Part shown: positions 25,647 through 35,662 of the stretch, piece after piece
How positions within the stretch are numbered: position 1 is the stretch's first letter
Layout of the letters: each line of letters begins with the position of its first letter
NCBI RefSeq assembly: GCF_002795825.1
Contig: NZ_CP018800.1
Span: 1,302,001 to 1,366,000 of the forward strand
Source of the DNA: Mariprofundus ferrinatatus
GTDB taxonomy: Bacteria; Pseudomonadota; Zetaproteobacteria; Mariprofundales; Mariprofundaceae
DNA: 64,000 nucleotides
Direction: 5' to 3'
Made by a program: the position numbers and the translations under genes
Notes under the pieces: generated by a model
The model's input: only the letters and a program-made list of their open reading frames with translations
Told to the model about the DNA's origin: nothing
Database searches by the model: none

Positions 25647-26442
25647 AGCTATTGCCAATCAGTTCACGGGAGCTGAAGCCATCATAGACTGCATCGACAA
25701 AGTAGAGGCCATGGGCAGGTGCAGTCGCTGCGGCCTTGCTTCTGTCTTTCTGATCCAGCAGTCGCGCAAACCCTTCCGGGCTCTGCCTTCCCAATCCAAC
25801 ATCTACCAGATTCCCCACCAGGTTACGGACCATATGATAGAGGAAGGCATCGGCAGCCACCTCGATGGTAATCACCCCATCGGATCGCTTCACATTAATC
25901 CGGCTGATTGTCCGGATTGCGTGGGCCGCCTGACATCCTGAAGCTCGAAGCGTGCTGAAATCGTGCGTGCCAAGGCAGCATAAAGCAGCTTCGCACATCG
26001 CATCAACATCGAGCGGCCGGGGCATCCACCAGTGTCGCCAGCGATAGATCGCAGAAGGGGTGTTGCGATTCCATATCTGATAGCGGTATGCCCTCTCTCT
26101 GCAATCGAATCGGGCATGGAAATCGGAGTTTACAGCGCGTACTCCCACTACCCTGACCGTATCCGGAAGCTTGCTGTTAACCCCGTGTATATAGGCCAGG
26201 TGTGATCGCTGCCATCGCTCTGCCGAGACATCCGCATGTACCAGCAGTGCCTCAGCATGAACACCGCTATCGGTTCGTCCTGCAGCAACAGTAGAAACAG
26301 GTTTACCCTCGATCTCTGCCAAGGCTTCCTGCAACGAAGCCTGCACAGAAACGGCGTTATCCTGCTGCTGCCAGCCGTGAAACGCACTGCCATCAAATTC
26401 CAGTGCCATAGCAATTCTCTGCCGTTGAACTATATCTTCCAT
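25645..26442 (-). CDS. truA: tRNA pseudouridine(38-40) synthase TruA
   Basis: A 265-residue enzyme isomerising uridines 38-40 of the tRNA anticodon arm. The catalytic Asp58 lies in AAGRTDSGVHA; FHARFDCRERAYRYQI and FLYHMVRNLVGNLVDVG are the other family motifs. Its start lies 13 nt inside the upstream membrane-protein gene. It closes the leuB-asd-fimV-truA run that is conserved in many proteobacteria. Confidence 0.95.
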   Translation of the reverse strand: MEDIVQRQRIAMALEFDGSAFHGWQQQDNAVSVQASLQEALAEIEGKPVSTVAAGRTDSGVHAEALLVHADVSAERWQRSHLAYIHGVNSKLPDTVRVVGVRAVNSDFHARFDCRERAYRYQIWNRNTPSAIYRWRHWWMPRPLDVDAMCEAALCCLGTHDFSTLRASGCQAAHAIRTISRINVKRSDGVITIEVAADAFLYHMVRNLVGNLVDVGLGRQSPEGFARLLDQKDRSKAAATAPAHGLYFVDAVYDGFSSRELIGNS

Positions 26443-27146
26443 GCCATCACCAGCCCTGCAACCCCGAAAGCAGCAGTGAGCAGATTCGCTCCCACAAGGG
26501 ATCCACCCGCCTTCATTGTTTGATCTTCAATGTAAACAGGAGAACCAGGCCAGCGCAGCCATAACAGTCGCGACTGATCTGCAGCAACCATGAGGGTGGA
26601 ACGAAATGCAGAAACAAGGAGCTGCGGAGCACTCCGCCAGCTTTTTCGCATCTGCCACTGATGTTTTACAGAGAGCAGCACTGCTCCCACACTGCGTTTA
26701 AGCGGTGCCATTATCATCAAGTAGATCAGCAGCTCTCTGCTGATAAATGGCAGTAGTAGCAACCCTTTGAACCATTCGCTTTGCCTTAAACAGAGAAAAA
26801 GGAGGGCCGCGCCAAGATATATTGCAGAGAGATGCAATGACAACCGTACTCCCTGCAACAGCCCCTCATACGTCAGGGGTAGAAGTGGAATATCCGGGAA
26901 TAGAAACTGACCGGGAGAAAAACATGAATGCAGAACGATTATTGGAATAACAAACCAGCGTAACAAACCGGAAATCCGAATAACACGAGTCCACCCGCCC
27001 TCGATAAATCGAATCATCAGTGCAGACAGCAGCATGAATAACAGGCCATATGTGACTGCATGCGCGGCAATTGCAAGACTCAGCATGGCAAGCCCCACAA
27101 GAAACCTGGAGAGAGGATGGATTGCGTAGTAGTTGCTGGCTGTCAT
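26430..27146 (-). CDS. EcfT/CbiQ-like membrane protein
   Basis: A 238-residue protein with five or so hydrophobic helices and an N-terminus (YYAIHPLSRFLVGLAMLSLAIAAH) resembling the transmembrane EcfT/CbiQ component of energy-coupling-factor transporters. The conserved Ala-Arg-Gly coupling motifs are not clear; the cytoplasmic segment reads KHQWQMRKSWRSAPQL. No ECF ATPase or substrate-binding gene is adjacent. It sits between fimV and truA. ATG 27146 or GTG 27149 could start it. Treat the ECF assignment as tentative. Confidence 0.5.
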   Translation of the reverse strand: MTASNYYAIHPLSRFLVGLAMLSLAIAAHAVTYGLLFMLLSALMIRFIEGGWTRVIRISGLLRWFVIPIIVLHSCFSPGQFLFPDIPLLPLTYEGLLQGVRLSLHLSAIYLGAALLFLCLRQSEWFKGLLLLPFISRELLIYLMIMAPLKRSVGAVLLSVKHQWQMRKSWRSAPQLLVSAFRSTLMVAADQSRLLWLRWPGSPVYIEDQTMKAGGSLVGANLLTAAFGVAGLVMAWKI

Positions 27147-27168
27147 CACTTACAGAGAATCAGAAGAT

Positions 27169-30100
27169 TCAGGGTTTTTTATCCTTGTCCTCATCCTCAT
27201 CGCCGAATTGACTCAACAACTGGTCCAGCTCCTGGGTTGCATCGTGATCAACCCTCTCACCACCTGCCGATCTGTCAGCTTCCGGTTCGCCCTCCTGGTC
27301 TGTTAAAAGGGCACTATTATTCTCGAACTGCTGGGTTGAATCCTGATCTTCGGATGAGATATCTTCAGCGCCATTTAATGCGCTGCTCTCTTCGAACTCG
27401 ATCAAATCACTCCCTTCTTCATTGCCGGAAAAACCACTAATAAATGAATCCAGATGCTGCGTAGCTCCGAATTCGTCATCATCCTCTTCAGGTTTGCTCT
27501 CCGCTTGCAGGTCCTCATCAACATCGAATGAGATCAACTCATTATCTCTGCTGAAATCGAAATCGTCTTCACTATCGAAAGCGCCAAGCAAGTTATCCAG
27601 ATGCTGGGTGGCGGTAAGCTCTTTTTCCAGTTCATCAGCATCCTGTTCCGCCTTTGTCTCAGAAGACTCAGACAGTTCATCCGGCTCTTCCTGATCACTT
27701 GAAAAGTCCTCAATCAGATTGCCCAGCTCCTCACCAATTCCGGTATCAGACTCAATCTCAATGGTGCCTTCAGACTCCGGAAGCTCCTCTGCTGTGCGCT
27801 CCATATTGATAGAGTCACCTTCAAGGGATATCTCTTTCGAACTGTCATCCTCAAATTCATCAAGAATCGCTTCGATCTCACTGTTCTCGTCATCCATAAC
27901 ATTCAGAGTAATGGCTTCATCATCCTCATTTCCCTCTGAATCATGCTCCGCTTCATCTTCGAACGGGGCAGCATGAAGCCAATCAAGTTCATCGTCCTGT
28001 TTATCGGCTTCAGAAGCAGGCTCAGCCTGAGAAGTTTCAACCTCAGGTTCACCCGTTTCAGCAGCTTCATCTTCAAACGGGGCAGCATGAAGCCAATCAA
28101 GTTCATCGTCCTGTTTATCGGCTTCAGAAGCCGGCTCAGCCTGAGAGGTTTCAACCTCAGGTTCACCCGTTTCAGCAGCTTCATCTTCAAACGGGGCAGC
28201 ATGAAGCCAATCAAGTTCATCGTCCTGTTTATCGGCTTCAGAAGCCGGTTCAGCCTGAGAGGTTTCAACCTCTGGCTCATCCGTTTCTGCAACTTCATCT
28301 TCAGGCGAATCCAGATAGGAAATGTCATAATCCAGCACCGGCCCCTCTTCAGCTCCGGCTGTCTCAGAGGAGTCAAATCCTTCAGCCCCCTCTTCAGAAG
28401 AGCTCTCTTGAGAAGAGGCCTCTCCAGAAGAAAAATCATATGTATCCAATTCAGATTCGGCGGAAGTCAGCCCTGTGATCGTAGCATTGAACTGCGCCAG
28501 TGCAGCACCGGTAAGAGCAGCCATGGCTGCATCCTTGGCTGCATTAAAACCATCCGTATCACCTCTGGTATGCAGAAGTTCAGCCTTACGAATATGGGCC
28601 TCAACATTGCTCGGGCTTGCACGCAGGGCAAGTTCCAATTGCTGCAACGCCTCCTCTTCCATGCCATAGCGGATATAGACATCAACCTCAGAGAGATAAT
28701 CGGTGTGCGTGTCACCTTCCAATGTAGTTGAATCCAGCATCACCATCTCAGCAGTGTCGGTCTCGGTAAGGTCCTCAGAGAGATTGAAAACGTCAGCCTT
28801 GTCCCCCCCTTCATTTACAGGAGCAGCTTCACCATGCCCTTCCTCTGTTTCGCTCACATCTGTGACGGAGGGCTCTTCCATTTCGGACGACATCTCATGC
28901 TCAACCGGTTCACTTGCTTTACTGACAGCAGCTGCTTCAGATGGGTGCGCTGGCTCCCTGCGCATCAACAGCACAACCACCACCAACAGAATAACAACCA
29001 GGCCAATTAACACCCAGACAATCCAGTCCAAGCCTCCAGACTGCGAGGCCTGGGCCCTTGCCTGCACCAACTCCTCCTGCAAGCGGGACACAAGAATCTC
29101 CAGCCTTTCAACCTTGGCATCGGATGCAGCTGCTCCGGCCTGATCCACCTTCTGGCTCAGCGCCTCGATACGTTTCTCACTCTCTGCAAGTTTCTGCTGC
29201 AGTATCTCGTTCTGCATACTCAGTTCAGAAAGAATCGCGCTCTGGCTGCTCTCACCACCCTCTGGTATCAGGTTATCAGCAGCAACAGGCGCCACCTCCC
29301 CTGAAACGGTTACATCAACTTTATCCCTGGCAGGAACAACAGGCTCAGATTTCTCATCTACAGCAGCTGCTGGGGCCGCAACAGGTGCCGATGCCACCCC
29401 GTCTGCGACCTGTCCTACGCTAACGCGCTTGCTGTAACGGGTACGCTGTGCTTCAGCTTCAGCCGCATATCGCGGCTGATTCTTAAGTTCCTGAAACTGT
29501 TTATCATGCTCTTTGAAGACCTTATAAGCTTCACTGGTGGAGAGTCTCTCTACTTCTGCCGCAGTCGGAACATCAAGATAGCTGCCACTGAGCAGCAGGT
29601 TCATGTTTTCCTTATCAAATTTCGCTTTGTTCTTTTCAAAAAGCGCAACCGAAATCTGAGAAAGCGTATAGCGCTTATCAACACGCAGGCGATGAACGAC
29701 GGTACTAAGCATATCGCCACGAACAATCGGTCCATAACGACTGGTTCTTGCCCATCCCTCAAAGTACTCGACCTTTTTAATTTCCTCGACCGGCACATCT
29801 TCAACGGCAACTACGGCGGCAGAACTTACAGAATCATCTGCCGTCTCCACCTTAACAGCAGGAAGCGGTGCTTTTTCAGCAGCCTGAACCACATTTTTCG
29901 GGGTTTCGAGAAAAACAGGGTACTTCTTGAAATGGGCTACGCGCCCATGGCGGATTTTGACGATCAGATTGAAAAATGGCGCTCGAATCGCATTACTTGA
30001 GCTGAGTTTGACACGGGCACCGCGGGAATCACTGGTTACTTCAGCACGAATACCGTTAACCGCAGCGTCGCGGTAAACCTCGAAAATCCTGTAATCGGAA

Positions 30101-30297
30101 GCCGCAGCGATTTCGACAAAGACCTTGGATACCAGCTCGCTCTCTTCCAGTTGCAGCGGAACTTCAGCGTAGAAAGGCTCTCCCAGTCGGGAGTTGACCT
30201 CGATTTTCTCAAGCGATGCGGCAAAGGTAACGCCTGTGAACAGATACAGTGCCAGGCCAAACCAGACCAGTCGAAAAATGTGTCCTACTCGATTCAT
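27169..30297 (-). CDS. fimV: FimV-like polar/type IV pilus assembly protein
   Basis: A 1042-residue inner-membrane protein. Order: signal peptide (to about residue 26); FimV N-terminal domain (LEKIEVNSRLGEPFYAEVPL); LysM-like peptidoglycan-binding segment (about residues 185-245); Gln/Glu coiled coil (about 355-415); one membrane span (DWIVWVLIGLVVILLVVVVLL); and a long acidic cytoplasmic part with a TPR-like helix pair (YIRYGMEEEALQQLELALRASPSNVEAHI). The acidic part holds three 38-residue tandem repeats and four TQ-x-(L/F)-(D/E) motifs. FimV organises the cell pole and promotes pilus function, matching the pilT genes at 56.6-59.9 kb. Confidence 0.9.
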   Translation of the reverse strand: MNRVGHIFRLVWFGLALYLFTGVTFAASLEKIEVNSRLGEPFYAEVPLQLEESELVSKVFVEIAAASDYRIFEVYRDAAVNGIRAEVTSDSRGARVKLSSSNAIRAPFFNLIVKIRHGRVAHFKKYPVFLETPKNVVQAAEKAPLPAVKVETADDSVSSAAVVAVEDVPVEEIKKVEYFEGWARTSRYGPIVRGDMLSTVVHRLRVDKRYTLSQISVALFEKNKAKFDKENMNLLLSGSYLDVPTAAEVERLSTSEAYKVFKEHDKQFQELKNQPRYAAEAEAQRTRYSKRVSVGQVADGVASAPVAAPAAAVDEKSEPVVPARDKVDVTVSGEVAPVAADNLIPEGGESSQSAILSELSMQNEILQQKLAESEKRIEALSQKVDQAGAAASDAKVERLEILVSRLQEELVQARAQASQSGGLDWIVWVLIGLVVILLVVVVLLMRREPAHPSEAAAVSKASEPVEHEMSSEMEEPSVTDVSETEEGHGEAAPVNEGGDKADVFNLSEDLTETDTAEMVMLDSTTLEGDTHTDYLSEVDVYIRYGMEEEALQQLELALRASPSNVEAHIRKAELLHTRGDTDGFNAAKDAAMAALTGAALAQFNATITGLTSAESELDTYDFSSGEASSQESSSEEGAEGFDSSETAGAEEGPVLDYDISYLDSPEDEVAETDEPEVETSQAEPASEADKQDDELDWLHAAPFEDEAAETGEPEVETSQAEPASEADKQDDELDWLHAAPFEDEAAETGEPEVETSQAEPASEADKQDDELDWLHAAPFEDEAEHDSEGNEDDEAITLNVMDDENSEIEAILDEFEDDSSKEISLEGDSINMERTAEELPESEGTIEIESDTGIGEELGNLIEDFSSDQEEPDELSESSETKAEQDADELEKELTATQHLDNLLGAFDSEDDFDFSRDNELISFDVDEDLQAESKPEEDDDEFGATQHLDSFISGFSGNEEGSDLIEFEESSALNGAEDISSEDQDSTQQFENNSALLTDQEGEPEADRSAGGERVDHDATQELDQLLSQFGDEDEDKDKKP
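27951..28300. repeat. 114-bp tandem repeat inside fimV
   Basis: Three nearly identical 114-bp units in frame; the marker GGGGCAGCATGAAGCC recurs at 27965, 28079 and 28193, and a partial fourth copy has diverged. Each encodes a 38-residue acidic unit with EVETSQAEPASEADKQDD and ELDWLHAAPFEDEA. The near-identity at DNA level suggests recent expansion or gene conversion, and copy number may vary between strains. Confidence 0.92.
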
Positions 30298-30332
30298 TGT
30301 GCTCCCTCCATCACCCTGCAGGAGCTCTTCTC

Positions 30333-31373
30333 CTATGAGTGAGGAATCAGAATTTCCGCTATCTGCACAGCATTTAGAGCCGCGCCTTTACGTACGTTAT
30401 CGGCAACAACCCATAAATGCAAAGAGTTTGCGCAGCTTTGGTCATCGCGAATCCTGCCCACCCAAACCGGATCAGTTCCAGCGGCCTCACTCGGCATCGG
30501 ATAATCTTCTCCTGCAGGATCATCGACAACACAAACACCTTCAGCATCAGCCAGCAACCTGCGTGCCGTTACTGCATCCATCGGTCCGGAAAAGGTGATA
30601 TTGACGGATTCCGAATGACCATAGAATACGGGAACGCGAACGGTCGTTGCTGTGACGGCGATCTCAGATTCCATGATCTTGCGCGTCTCATCCATCATCT
30701 TTCGCTCTTCTTTGGTATATCCGTCATCCATAAAGACGTCGATATGTGGAATCACATTGAAAGCGATCCGGGCAGGAAAAACATTCACTTCAGCACTCTG
30801 GCCATTGAGCAGCTGTGCCGTCTGCTTGGCCAGTTCATCCATCGCCTTACCGCCGGCGCCACTCACTGCCTGATAGGTGGAGACCACCACCCGTTCAATC
30901 GGCACGGCATCGTGTAGTGGTTTCAACGCCACAACCATCTGAATGGTCGAGCAGTTGGGGTTAGCGATGATCTTGTTCTCACGCGCCATCTCCAGCGCAT
31001 GGGGATTCACCTCTGGAACAACGAGGCAGATATCATCATCCATCCGCCAGGCGCTTGAGTTGTCAATTACGTAGCATCCCGCTGCCGCAAAACGAGGAGC
31101 ATGTGTTTTTGAGGTGCCGCCACCTGCAGAGAACAGTGCGATATCAACACCGGTCGGATCAAAGGTTTCGAGATCCTGGACAACATACTCCTTGCCCCTG
31201 AACTCAATGGTTGAGCCGGCACTGCGACTCGACGCCACCGGATAAAGTTCGTCAATCGGGAAATTACGCTCCGCAAGAATCTCCAGCATGGTCTTACCAA
31301 CCGCACCGGTCGCCCCCACCACGGCTACGACATAGCCCTCATCTTTTTTCGGCAAAAACGGTTCTGTGCTCAC
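30333..31373 (-). CDS. asd: Aspartate-semialdehyde dehydrogenase
   Basis: A 346-residue enzyme reducing aspartyl phosphate to the semialdehyde for lysine, threonine, methionine and diaminopimelate. The NADP motif is [11 protein letters not shown], the catalytic Cys141 is in NPNCSTIQ, and SGAGGKAM and the His of FYGHSESVN are present. A GTG start at 31373 overlaps the leuB stop (GTGA). Confidence 0.96.
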   Translation of the reverse strand: MSTEPFLPKKDEGYVVAVVGATGAVGKTMLEILAERNFPIDELYPVASSRSAGSTIEFRGKEYVVQDLETFDPTGVDIALFSAGGGTSKTHAPRFAAAGCYVIDNSSAWRMDDDICLVVPEVNPHALEMARENKIIANPNCSTIQMVVALKPLHDAVPIERVVVSTYQAVSGAGGKAMDELAKQTAQLLNGQSAEVNVFPARIAFNVIPHIDVFMDDGYTKEERKMMDETRKIMESEIAVTATTVRVPVFYGHSESVNITFSGPMDAVTARRLLADAEGVCVVDDPAGEDYPMPSEAAGTDPVWVGRIRDDQSCANSLHLWVVADNVRKGAALNAVQIAEILIPHS

Positions 31374-32452
31374 GCCAGCGCCTCCAGTTCCTTACAGACT
31401 GCATCACCCATGCCCGAGCAGCTTACGGATGCTCCGCCATCGGCAAGATCAACGGTGCGCACACCGTTGTTGAGCGTATTCTCTACCGCCTGCTCCACCT
31501 TGTCAGCCAGGTCGGGGCGATTCAGTGAGAATCGCAGCATCATGGCAGCCGAGAGAATGGTTGCCAGCGGGTTGGCCTTGTCCTGGCCTGCAATATCAGG
31601 AGCCGAGCCGTGAATCGGCTCATACATGGCAAACTCTTCGCCGATCGAGGCTGATGGAAGCATGCCGATGGAACCGGTCAGCATAGATGCTTCATCGGAG
31701 AGAATGTCGCCGAACATATTGGTGGTAACAATGACGTCGAACTGTTTCGGATTACGGATCAGCTGCATCGCCGCATTGTCAACATACATGTGTGAAAGCT
31801 CGACATCGCTGTACTCAGCTGCATGCAGGGCTGTAACCACCTCACGCCAGTACTCGGTTGCCTCAAGCACATTCGCCTTGTCGATCGAGCAGACACGGTT
31901 AGAGCGCAGACGGGCTGCCTCAAACGCCTTGCGTGCAATACGCTCAATCTCACTGGTCTTGTAGGCCAGTGTATTAAAACCACGCTTCTCACCATTCGGA
32001 AGCTCTTCAATGCCGCGCGGCTGGCCGAAATAGATGCCTGAAACCAGTTCACGCACCACCAGGATATCGACACCGCTGATCACTTCCGGCTTAAGCGTGG
32101 AGGCGTTCAGAAGCTGATCATGCACCTTGGCCGGACGGTAGTTGGCAAACAGGCCGAGATCCTCACGGATACGCAGCAGCCCAGCCTCAGGACGTAGCGG
32201 TTTTGCAAGCGGCTCCCATTTCGGTCCACCCACTGCACCGAGCAGCACTGCATCACACGCTTTTACCAGCCTCTGAGTCGCCTCAGGATATGGATCACCC
32301 GCTTCATCGTAACCGGCACCGCCAATCGCGGCCTCTTCCCATGTAGCATCCAGACCAAAGTTGCGATTCAGCACCTCAAGCACCTTCAGGGCCTCATCGA
32401 CAATCTCTTTACCGATACCATCACCGGGCAATACTGCAATCTTTACAGCCAT
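31370..32452 (-). CDS. leuB: 3-isopropylmalate dehydrogenase
   Basis: A 360-residue NAD-dependent oxidative decarboxylase of leucine synthesis. Visible motifs are LPGDGIGKE at the N-terminus, [16 protein letters not shown], the Mg/substrate segment [16 protein letters not shown] and the NAD-binding [17 protein letters not shown]. It starts 2 nt after the nrdR stop. leuCD are not in the window. Confidence 0.96.
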   Translation of the reverse strand: MAVKIAVLPGDGIGKEIVDEALKVLEVLNRNFGLDATWEEAAIGGAGYDEAGDPYPEATQRLVKACDAVLLGAVGGPKWEPLAKPLRPEAGLLRIREDLGLFANYRPAKVHDQLLNASTLKPEVISGVDILVVRELVSGIYFGQPRGIEELPNGEKRGFNTLAYKTSEIERIARKAFEAARLRSNRVCSIDKANVLEATEYWREVVTALHAAEYSDVELSHMYVDNAAMQLIRNPKQFDVIVTTNMFGDILSDEASMLTGSIGMLPSASIGEEFAMYEPIHGSAPDIAGQDKANPLATILSAAMMLRFSLNRPDLADKVEQAVENTLNNGVRTVDLADGGASVSCSGMGDAVCKELEALA

Positions 32453-32454
32453 CT

Positions 32455-32913
32455 CTACTCCTTCTTTCCGACTGCGGTTTTGACCGCTGCCAGAAAATCA
32501 TCCACATCCTTGAATTCTCTATACACCGAGGCGAAACGCACATAGGCCACGCCATCGAGCCTGCGCAACTGCTCCATCACATAAGCGCCGACACTCTCAG
32601 CGGCAATCTCCGACTCACCCTGCTCCTGAACGGCGCGCAACACCGCATTGACACCCTTCTCAAGCTGATCTGCCGAAACAGGCCGCTTCTCCAGCGCCTT
32701 TTGCATGCCGGCATGGATTTTGCCCACATCGAAGGCCTGACGCGTGCCATCCTTCTTTACTACCAGCGGCAGCTTCAGTTCGGCACGCTCATATGTGGAG
32801 AATCGCTTACCACACTTCTCGCACTCACGGCGGCGGCGAACAGCCGCACCATCCTCGACCACGCGTGAATCAACCACGCGCGTATCGTCATTGGCACAAT
32901 AGGGGCAATACAT
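32455..32913 (-). CDS. nrdR: Transcriptional repressor NrdR
   Basis: A 152-residue ATP/dATP-responsive repressor of ribonucleotide reductase genes. The N-terminal zinc ribbon ([15 protein letters not shown]...[13 protein letters not shown]) and the ATP-cone domain ([24 protein letters not shown]) are complete. It lies between glyA and leuB; glyA-nrdR linkage is common. I saw no NrdR box pair in the window. Confidence 0.96.
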   Translation of the reverse strand: MYCPYCANDDTRVVDSRVVEDGAAVRRRRECEKCGKRFSTYERAELKLPLVVKKDGTRQAFDVGKIHAGMQKALEKRPVSADQLEKGVNAVLRAVQEQGESEIAAESVGAYVMEQLRRLDGVAYVRFASVYREFKDVDDFLAAVKTAVGKKE

Positions 32914-32943
32914 TCAGATCAACCGTGAAATGTTTGGCTATCC

Positions 32944-34203
32944 TTAACTCTCGTAAATCGGGAACCGATTCGTCAGCTTATGAACCTCATCCAGCACTGC
33001 CGCATGGATCGCCGCATCTTCCGGTGCTTTCAATACCTGCAGGATCATTTCGCCAATCAGGGAGGCATCCGACTCTTTCATGCCGCGCGCTGTGATGACC
33101 GATGCACCGATACGGATACCGGAGGTGACAAACGGTGATTCAGGATCGAACGGAATGGTATTCTTATTGGTGGTAATGCCGGCAGCTTCCAGTGCCTCTT
33201 CGGCCTGCTTGCCGGTGATTCCCTGCGGACGGACATCAACGCGGAACATATGGCAGTCGGTACCGCCAGAAACGATACGCAGACCTCCCTCTGTAAGGGT
33301 TGCAGCCAGTGCACGCGCATTGGCAATCACCTGCTTCTGGTCTTCCTTGAACTGATCGCCAAGCGCCTCGCCGAATGCAACCGCCTTGGCTGCAATCACA
33401 TGCATCAGCGGGCCGCCCTGAATGCCAGGGAAGATGCGCGAATTGATCTTCTTCGCCAATTCATCATCGTCGGTCAGGATCATGCCGCCGCGTGGACCAC
33501 GCAGTGTTTTATGGGTGGTCGTGGTGATTACATGCGCATGTCCTACCGGGCTCGGGTAAACGCCAGCCGCAATCAGACCTGCATAATGCGCCATATCCAC
33601 CATCAGGATCGCGCCCACCTTGTCTGCAATTTCGCGCATACGCGCAAAATCGATTCCGCGCTCATAAGCCGATGCACCGCCGATAATCATCTTCGGACGC
33701 TGTACTTCTGCCATCTTCTGCATCACATCATAATCGATCAGCTCGTTATCCTGACGTACACCGTAGGCAACAACCTCGTAGAGGCGGCCGGAGAAGTTAA
33801 CCGGAGAACCGTGGGTCAGGTGACCTCCGTGCGAGAGATCCATACCCATGACAGTATCACCCGGGTTAAGGGTCGCCATATAAACGGCCATGTTGGCCTG
33901 GGAGCCAGAGTGTGGCTGTACGTTGGCATGCTTGACGCCGAAGATCTCACAGGCGCGCTGCTGCGCCAGTGACTCAACCACATCCACATGCTCACAACCA
34001 CCGTAATAACGACGGCCAGGATAGCCTTCGGCATACTTATTGGTCATCACGGAGCCCTGCGCCTCCATCACGGCCCGGGATACGATATTTTCACTGGCAA
34101 TGAGCTCCAGCGTGTGCTGCTGGCGGCCAAGTTCGGCGGCTATGGCATCTTTGACAACCGTATCGGCAAGCGGTGCATTAAAAAACTGACTGCGATCAGA
34201 CAT
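32944..34203 (-). CDS. glyA: Serine hydroxymethyltransferase
   Basis: A 419-residue PLP enzyme interconverting serine and glycine with tetrahydrofolate. Motifs: ASENIVS near the N-terminus, [21 protein letters not shown], and the PLP lysine in [22 protein letters not shown]. Besides one-carbon supply it can take glycine from the glycolate/glyoxylate route encoded at 45.1-50.1 kb. It begins the glyA-to-truA run and has its own promoter and a leader hairpin. Confidence 0.97.
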   Translation of the reverse strand: MSDRSQFFNAPLADTVVKDAIAAELGRQQHTLELIASENIVSRAVMEAQGSVMTNKYAEGYPGRRYYGGCEHVDVVESLAQQRACEIFGVKHANVQPHSGSQANMAVYMATLNPGDTVMGMDLSHGGHLTHGSPVNFSGRLYEVVAYGVRQDNELIDYDVMQKMAEVQRPKMIIGGASAYERGIDFARMREIADKVGAILMVDMAHYAGLIAAGVYPSPVGHAHVITTTTHKTLRGPRGGMILTDDDELAKKINSRIFPGIQGGPLMHVIAAKAVAFGEALGDQFKEDQKQVIANARALAATLTEGGLRIVSGGTDCHMFRVDVRPQGITGKQAEEALEAAGITTNKNTIPFDPESPFVTSGIRIGASVITARGMKESDASLIGEMILQVLKAPEDAAIHAAVLDEVHKLTNRFPIYES

Positions 34204-34221
34204 GAAGACTCCTGAAATAAC

Positions 34222-34247
34222 AAAAGGCGATGTTTCACCCGCCTTTT
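34222..34247 (-). terminator. Hairpin with U-tract in the glyA leader
   Basis: AAAAGGCG (34222-34229) and CGCCTTTT (34240-34247) form an 8-bp stem. On the minus strand it ends CGCCTTTTGTTATTT, 10 nt before the glyA RBS. It could end the hflX transcript or attenuate glyA, since the likely glyA promoter lies upstream of it. Confidence 0.65.
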
Positions 34248-34283
34248 TCTCTACTCCCGACCTGTGAGGAATTCGGGGTGCGT

Positions 34284-34312
34284 ATTATGTCGAATCAAAG
34301 CAGCCGCGTCAC
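34284..34312 (-). promoter_or_regulatory. Putative glyA promoter
   Basis: On the minus strand GTGACG (34312-34307), 17-nt spacer, CATAAT (34289-34284). It lies after the hflX stop and gives a leader of about 75 nt that includes the hairpin at 34222-34247. Judged from consensus only. Confidence 0.45.
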
Positions 34313-34357
34313 CTTCGATTTCCACCGGCAGGGTGAGCCTGCATGCATAGCCGTTTA

Positions 34358-35662
34358 TCAGCGCAAACGGTGCACCCCCTCTTCCAGAATCAACCGTCCC
34401 GCTTCTGCCGGATTCATGCGCACAACCATGTCGACAACGCTCTCATGGACTGTTTTTGAGAGCACTGAACCGTGCTGATGACAGAAAGCCATTGTGCGCC
34501 CGTCCGACAGGTCCAGCTTCAGATGCATCTCATGCATATCCTGCTGCAGCCAGTCGGTCAAAAGAGCAATCAGCTCGTCCACGCCGTCACCGGTGATGGC
34601 GGAGAGTGCAATGCGGCTGCCCGGTACAGTTTCAGCTCGCCAGCTCTCAATCCCCGGCACCAGATCCTTCTTGTTCATCACCTCAACAACCGGCGGAGAC
34701 AGATCACCGACCAGCCCCAGCTGCTCCAGCGTCTCCTCAACGACCTTCCCCTGCTCGGCCAGCATGGGGTCGGCTGCATCGCGCACATGCAGCACGAGAT
34801 CGGCTTCAACCACCTCTTCCAGCGTGGCGCGAAAGGCATCTACAAGTTCGTGCGGCAACTCCTGCACAAAACCCACAGTATCGGAAAACATCAGGCGCAG
34901 GCCACCGGGCAACTCGAGAAGACGCAGTGTCGGATCGAGTGTGGCGAAGAGCTGGTCTGCCGCGTAAACCCCGGACTCAGTGAGGCGGTTAAAGAGGGTC
35001 GATTTTCCCGCATTGGTGTAACCGACCAGAGCCACGGTCGGGATATCTTTTCTTTTGCGGCCCATCCGCTGGGTAGCGCGCATCTGGCGCACCTTCTCAA
35101 GATCCTTTTCAAGCGATTTGATTTTTACCCTGATCATACGGCGATCCAACTCGATCTGGCGCTCACCAGGGCCGCCCATAAAACCGAAACCACCGCGCTG
35201 CCGCTCCAGATGTGTCCAGCTGCGCACCAGACGTCCCAACTGATAGTTAAGACTGGCCAACTCCACCTGCAGCACACCTTCACGGGTACGGGCGCGCGAT
35301 GCAAAAATTTCTAAGATCAGACCGGTACGATCCACCACCTTGGCATTCCATGCCTTCTCAAGATTGCGCTGCTGCACCGGCGAAAGCGGATGATCAACAA
35401 ATACAACCACCGCCTCTTCAACCTCGACGAATTGGGCAACCTCATCCACCTGCCCCTCTCCGAGCAGTGTACCGGAATTCGCCCTGCGCACCGTAAATCG
35501 CTCAGAGCGAACAAGATTGCAGCCACTGGACTCCACCAACCGGTCAAACTCCTCGCTACGCGCCTTCCATGCATATTCTCCGACGCGCTTACTGGCCAGT
35601 TCGGGGTGCACACTTATCACCACATCCGGCTGATCTTCGGTCTGGGTCCACTCTCCACTCAT
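34358..35662 (-). CDS. hflX: Ribosome-associated GTPase HflX
   Basis: A 434-residue GTPase that splits stalled ribosomes. The N-terminal domain has SGTLLGEGQVDEVAQ and LEIFASRARTREGVLQVELASLNYQLGRL; then GGPGERQIELDRR, and the G domain with G1 GYTNAGKST, G3 DTVGF and G4 NKKD. I chose ATG 35662, which overlaps the miaA stop (ATGA); the frame is open 28 codons further inside miaA. It ends the mutL-antiporter-miaA-hflX run. Confidence 0.95.
   Translation of the reverse strand: MSGEWTQTEDQPDVVISVHPELASKRVGEYAWKARSEEFDRLVESSGCNLVRSERFTVRRANSGTLLGEGQVDEVAQFVEVEEAVVVFVDHPLSPVQQRNLEKAWNAKVVDRTGLILEIFASRARTREGVLQVELASLNYQLGRLVRSWTHLERQRGGFGFMGGPGERQIELDRRMIRVKIKSLEKDLEKVRQMRATQRMGRKRKDIPTVALVGYTNAGKSTLFNRLTESGVYAADQLFATLDPTLRLLELPGGLRLMFSDTVGFVQELPHELVDAFRATLEEVVEADLVLHVRDAADPMLAEQGKVVEETLEQLGLVGDLSPPVVEVMNKKDLVPGIESWRAETVPGSRIALSAITGDGVDELIALLTDWLQQDMHEMHLKLDLSDGRTMAFCHQHGSVLSKTVHESVVDMVVRMNPAEAGRLILEEGVHRLR

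Noticed and set aside
27951-28300. CRISPR-like array
   Set aside because: The repeats are 114 bp, contiguous without spacers, in frame, and encode protein.
27943-28731. A 262-codon open frame antisense to fimV with repeats
   Set aside because: It mirrors the 114-bp repeats and the compositional bias of fimV on the other strand; no RBS and no recognisable domain, while the fimV frame shows full domain order.
34204-34357. Glycine riboswitch before glyA
   Set aside because: The conserved glycine-aptamer core elements are not seen; only a simple stem with a U-tract is present.
34230-34478. Short plus-strand frame between glyA and hflX
   Set aside because: It begins inside the hairpin of the glyA leader and runs into the hflX coding region; no RBS or conserved feature.
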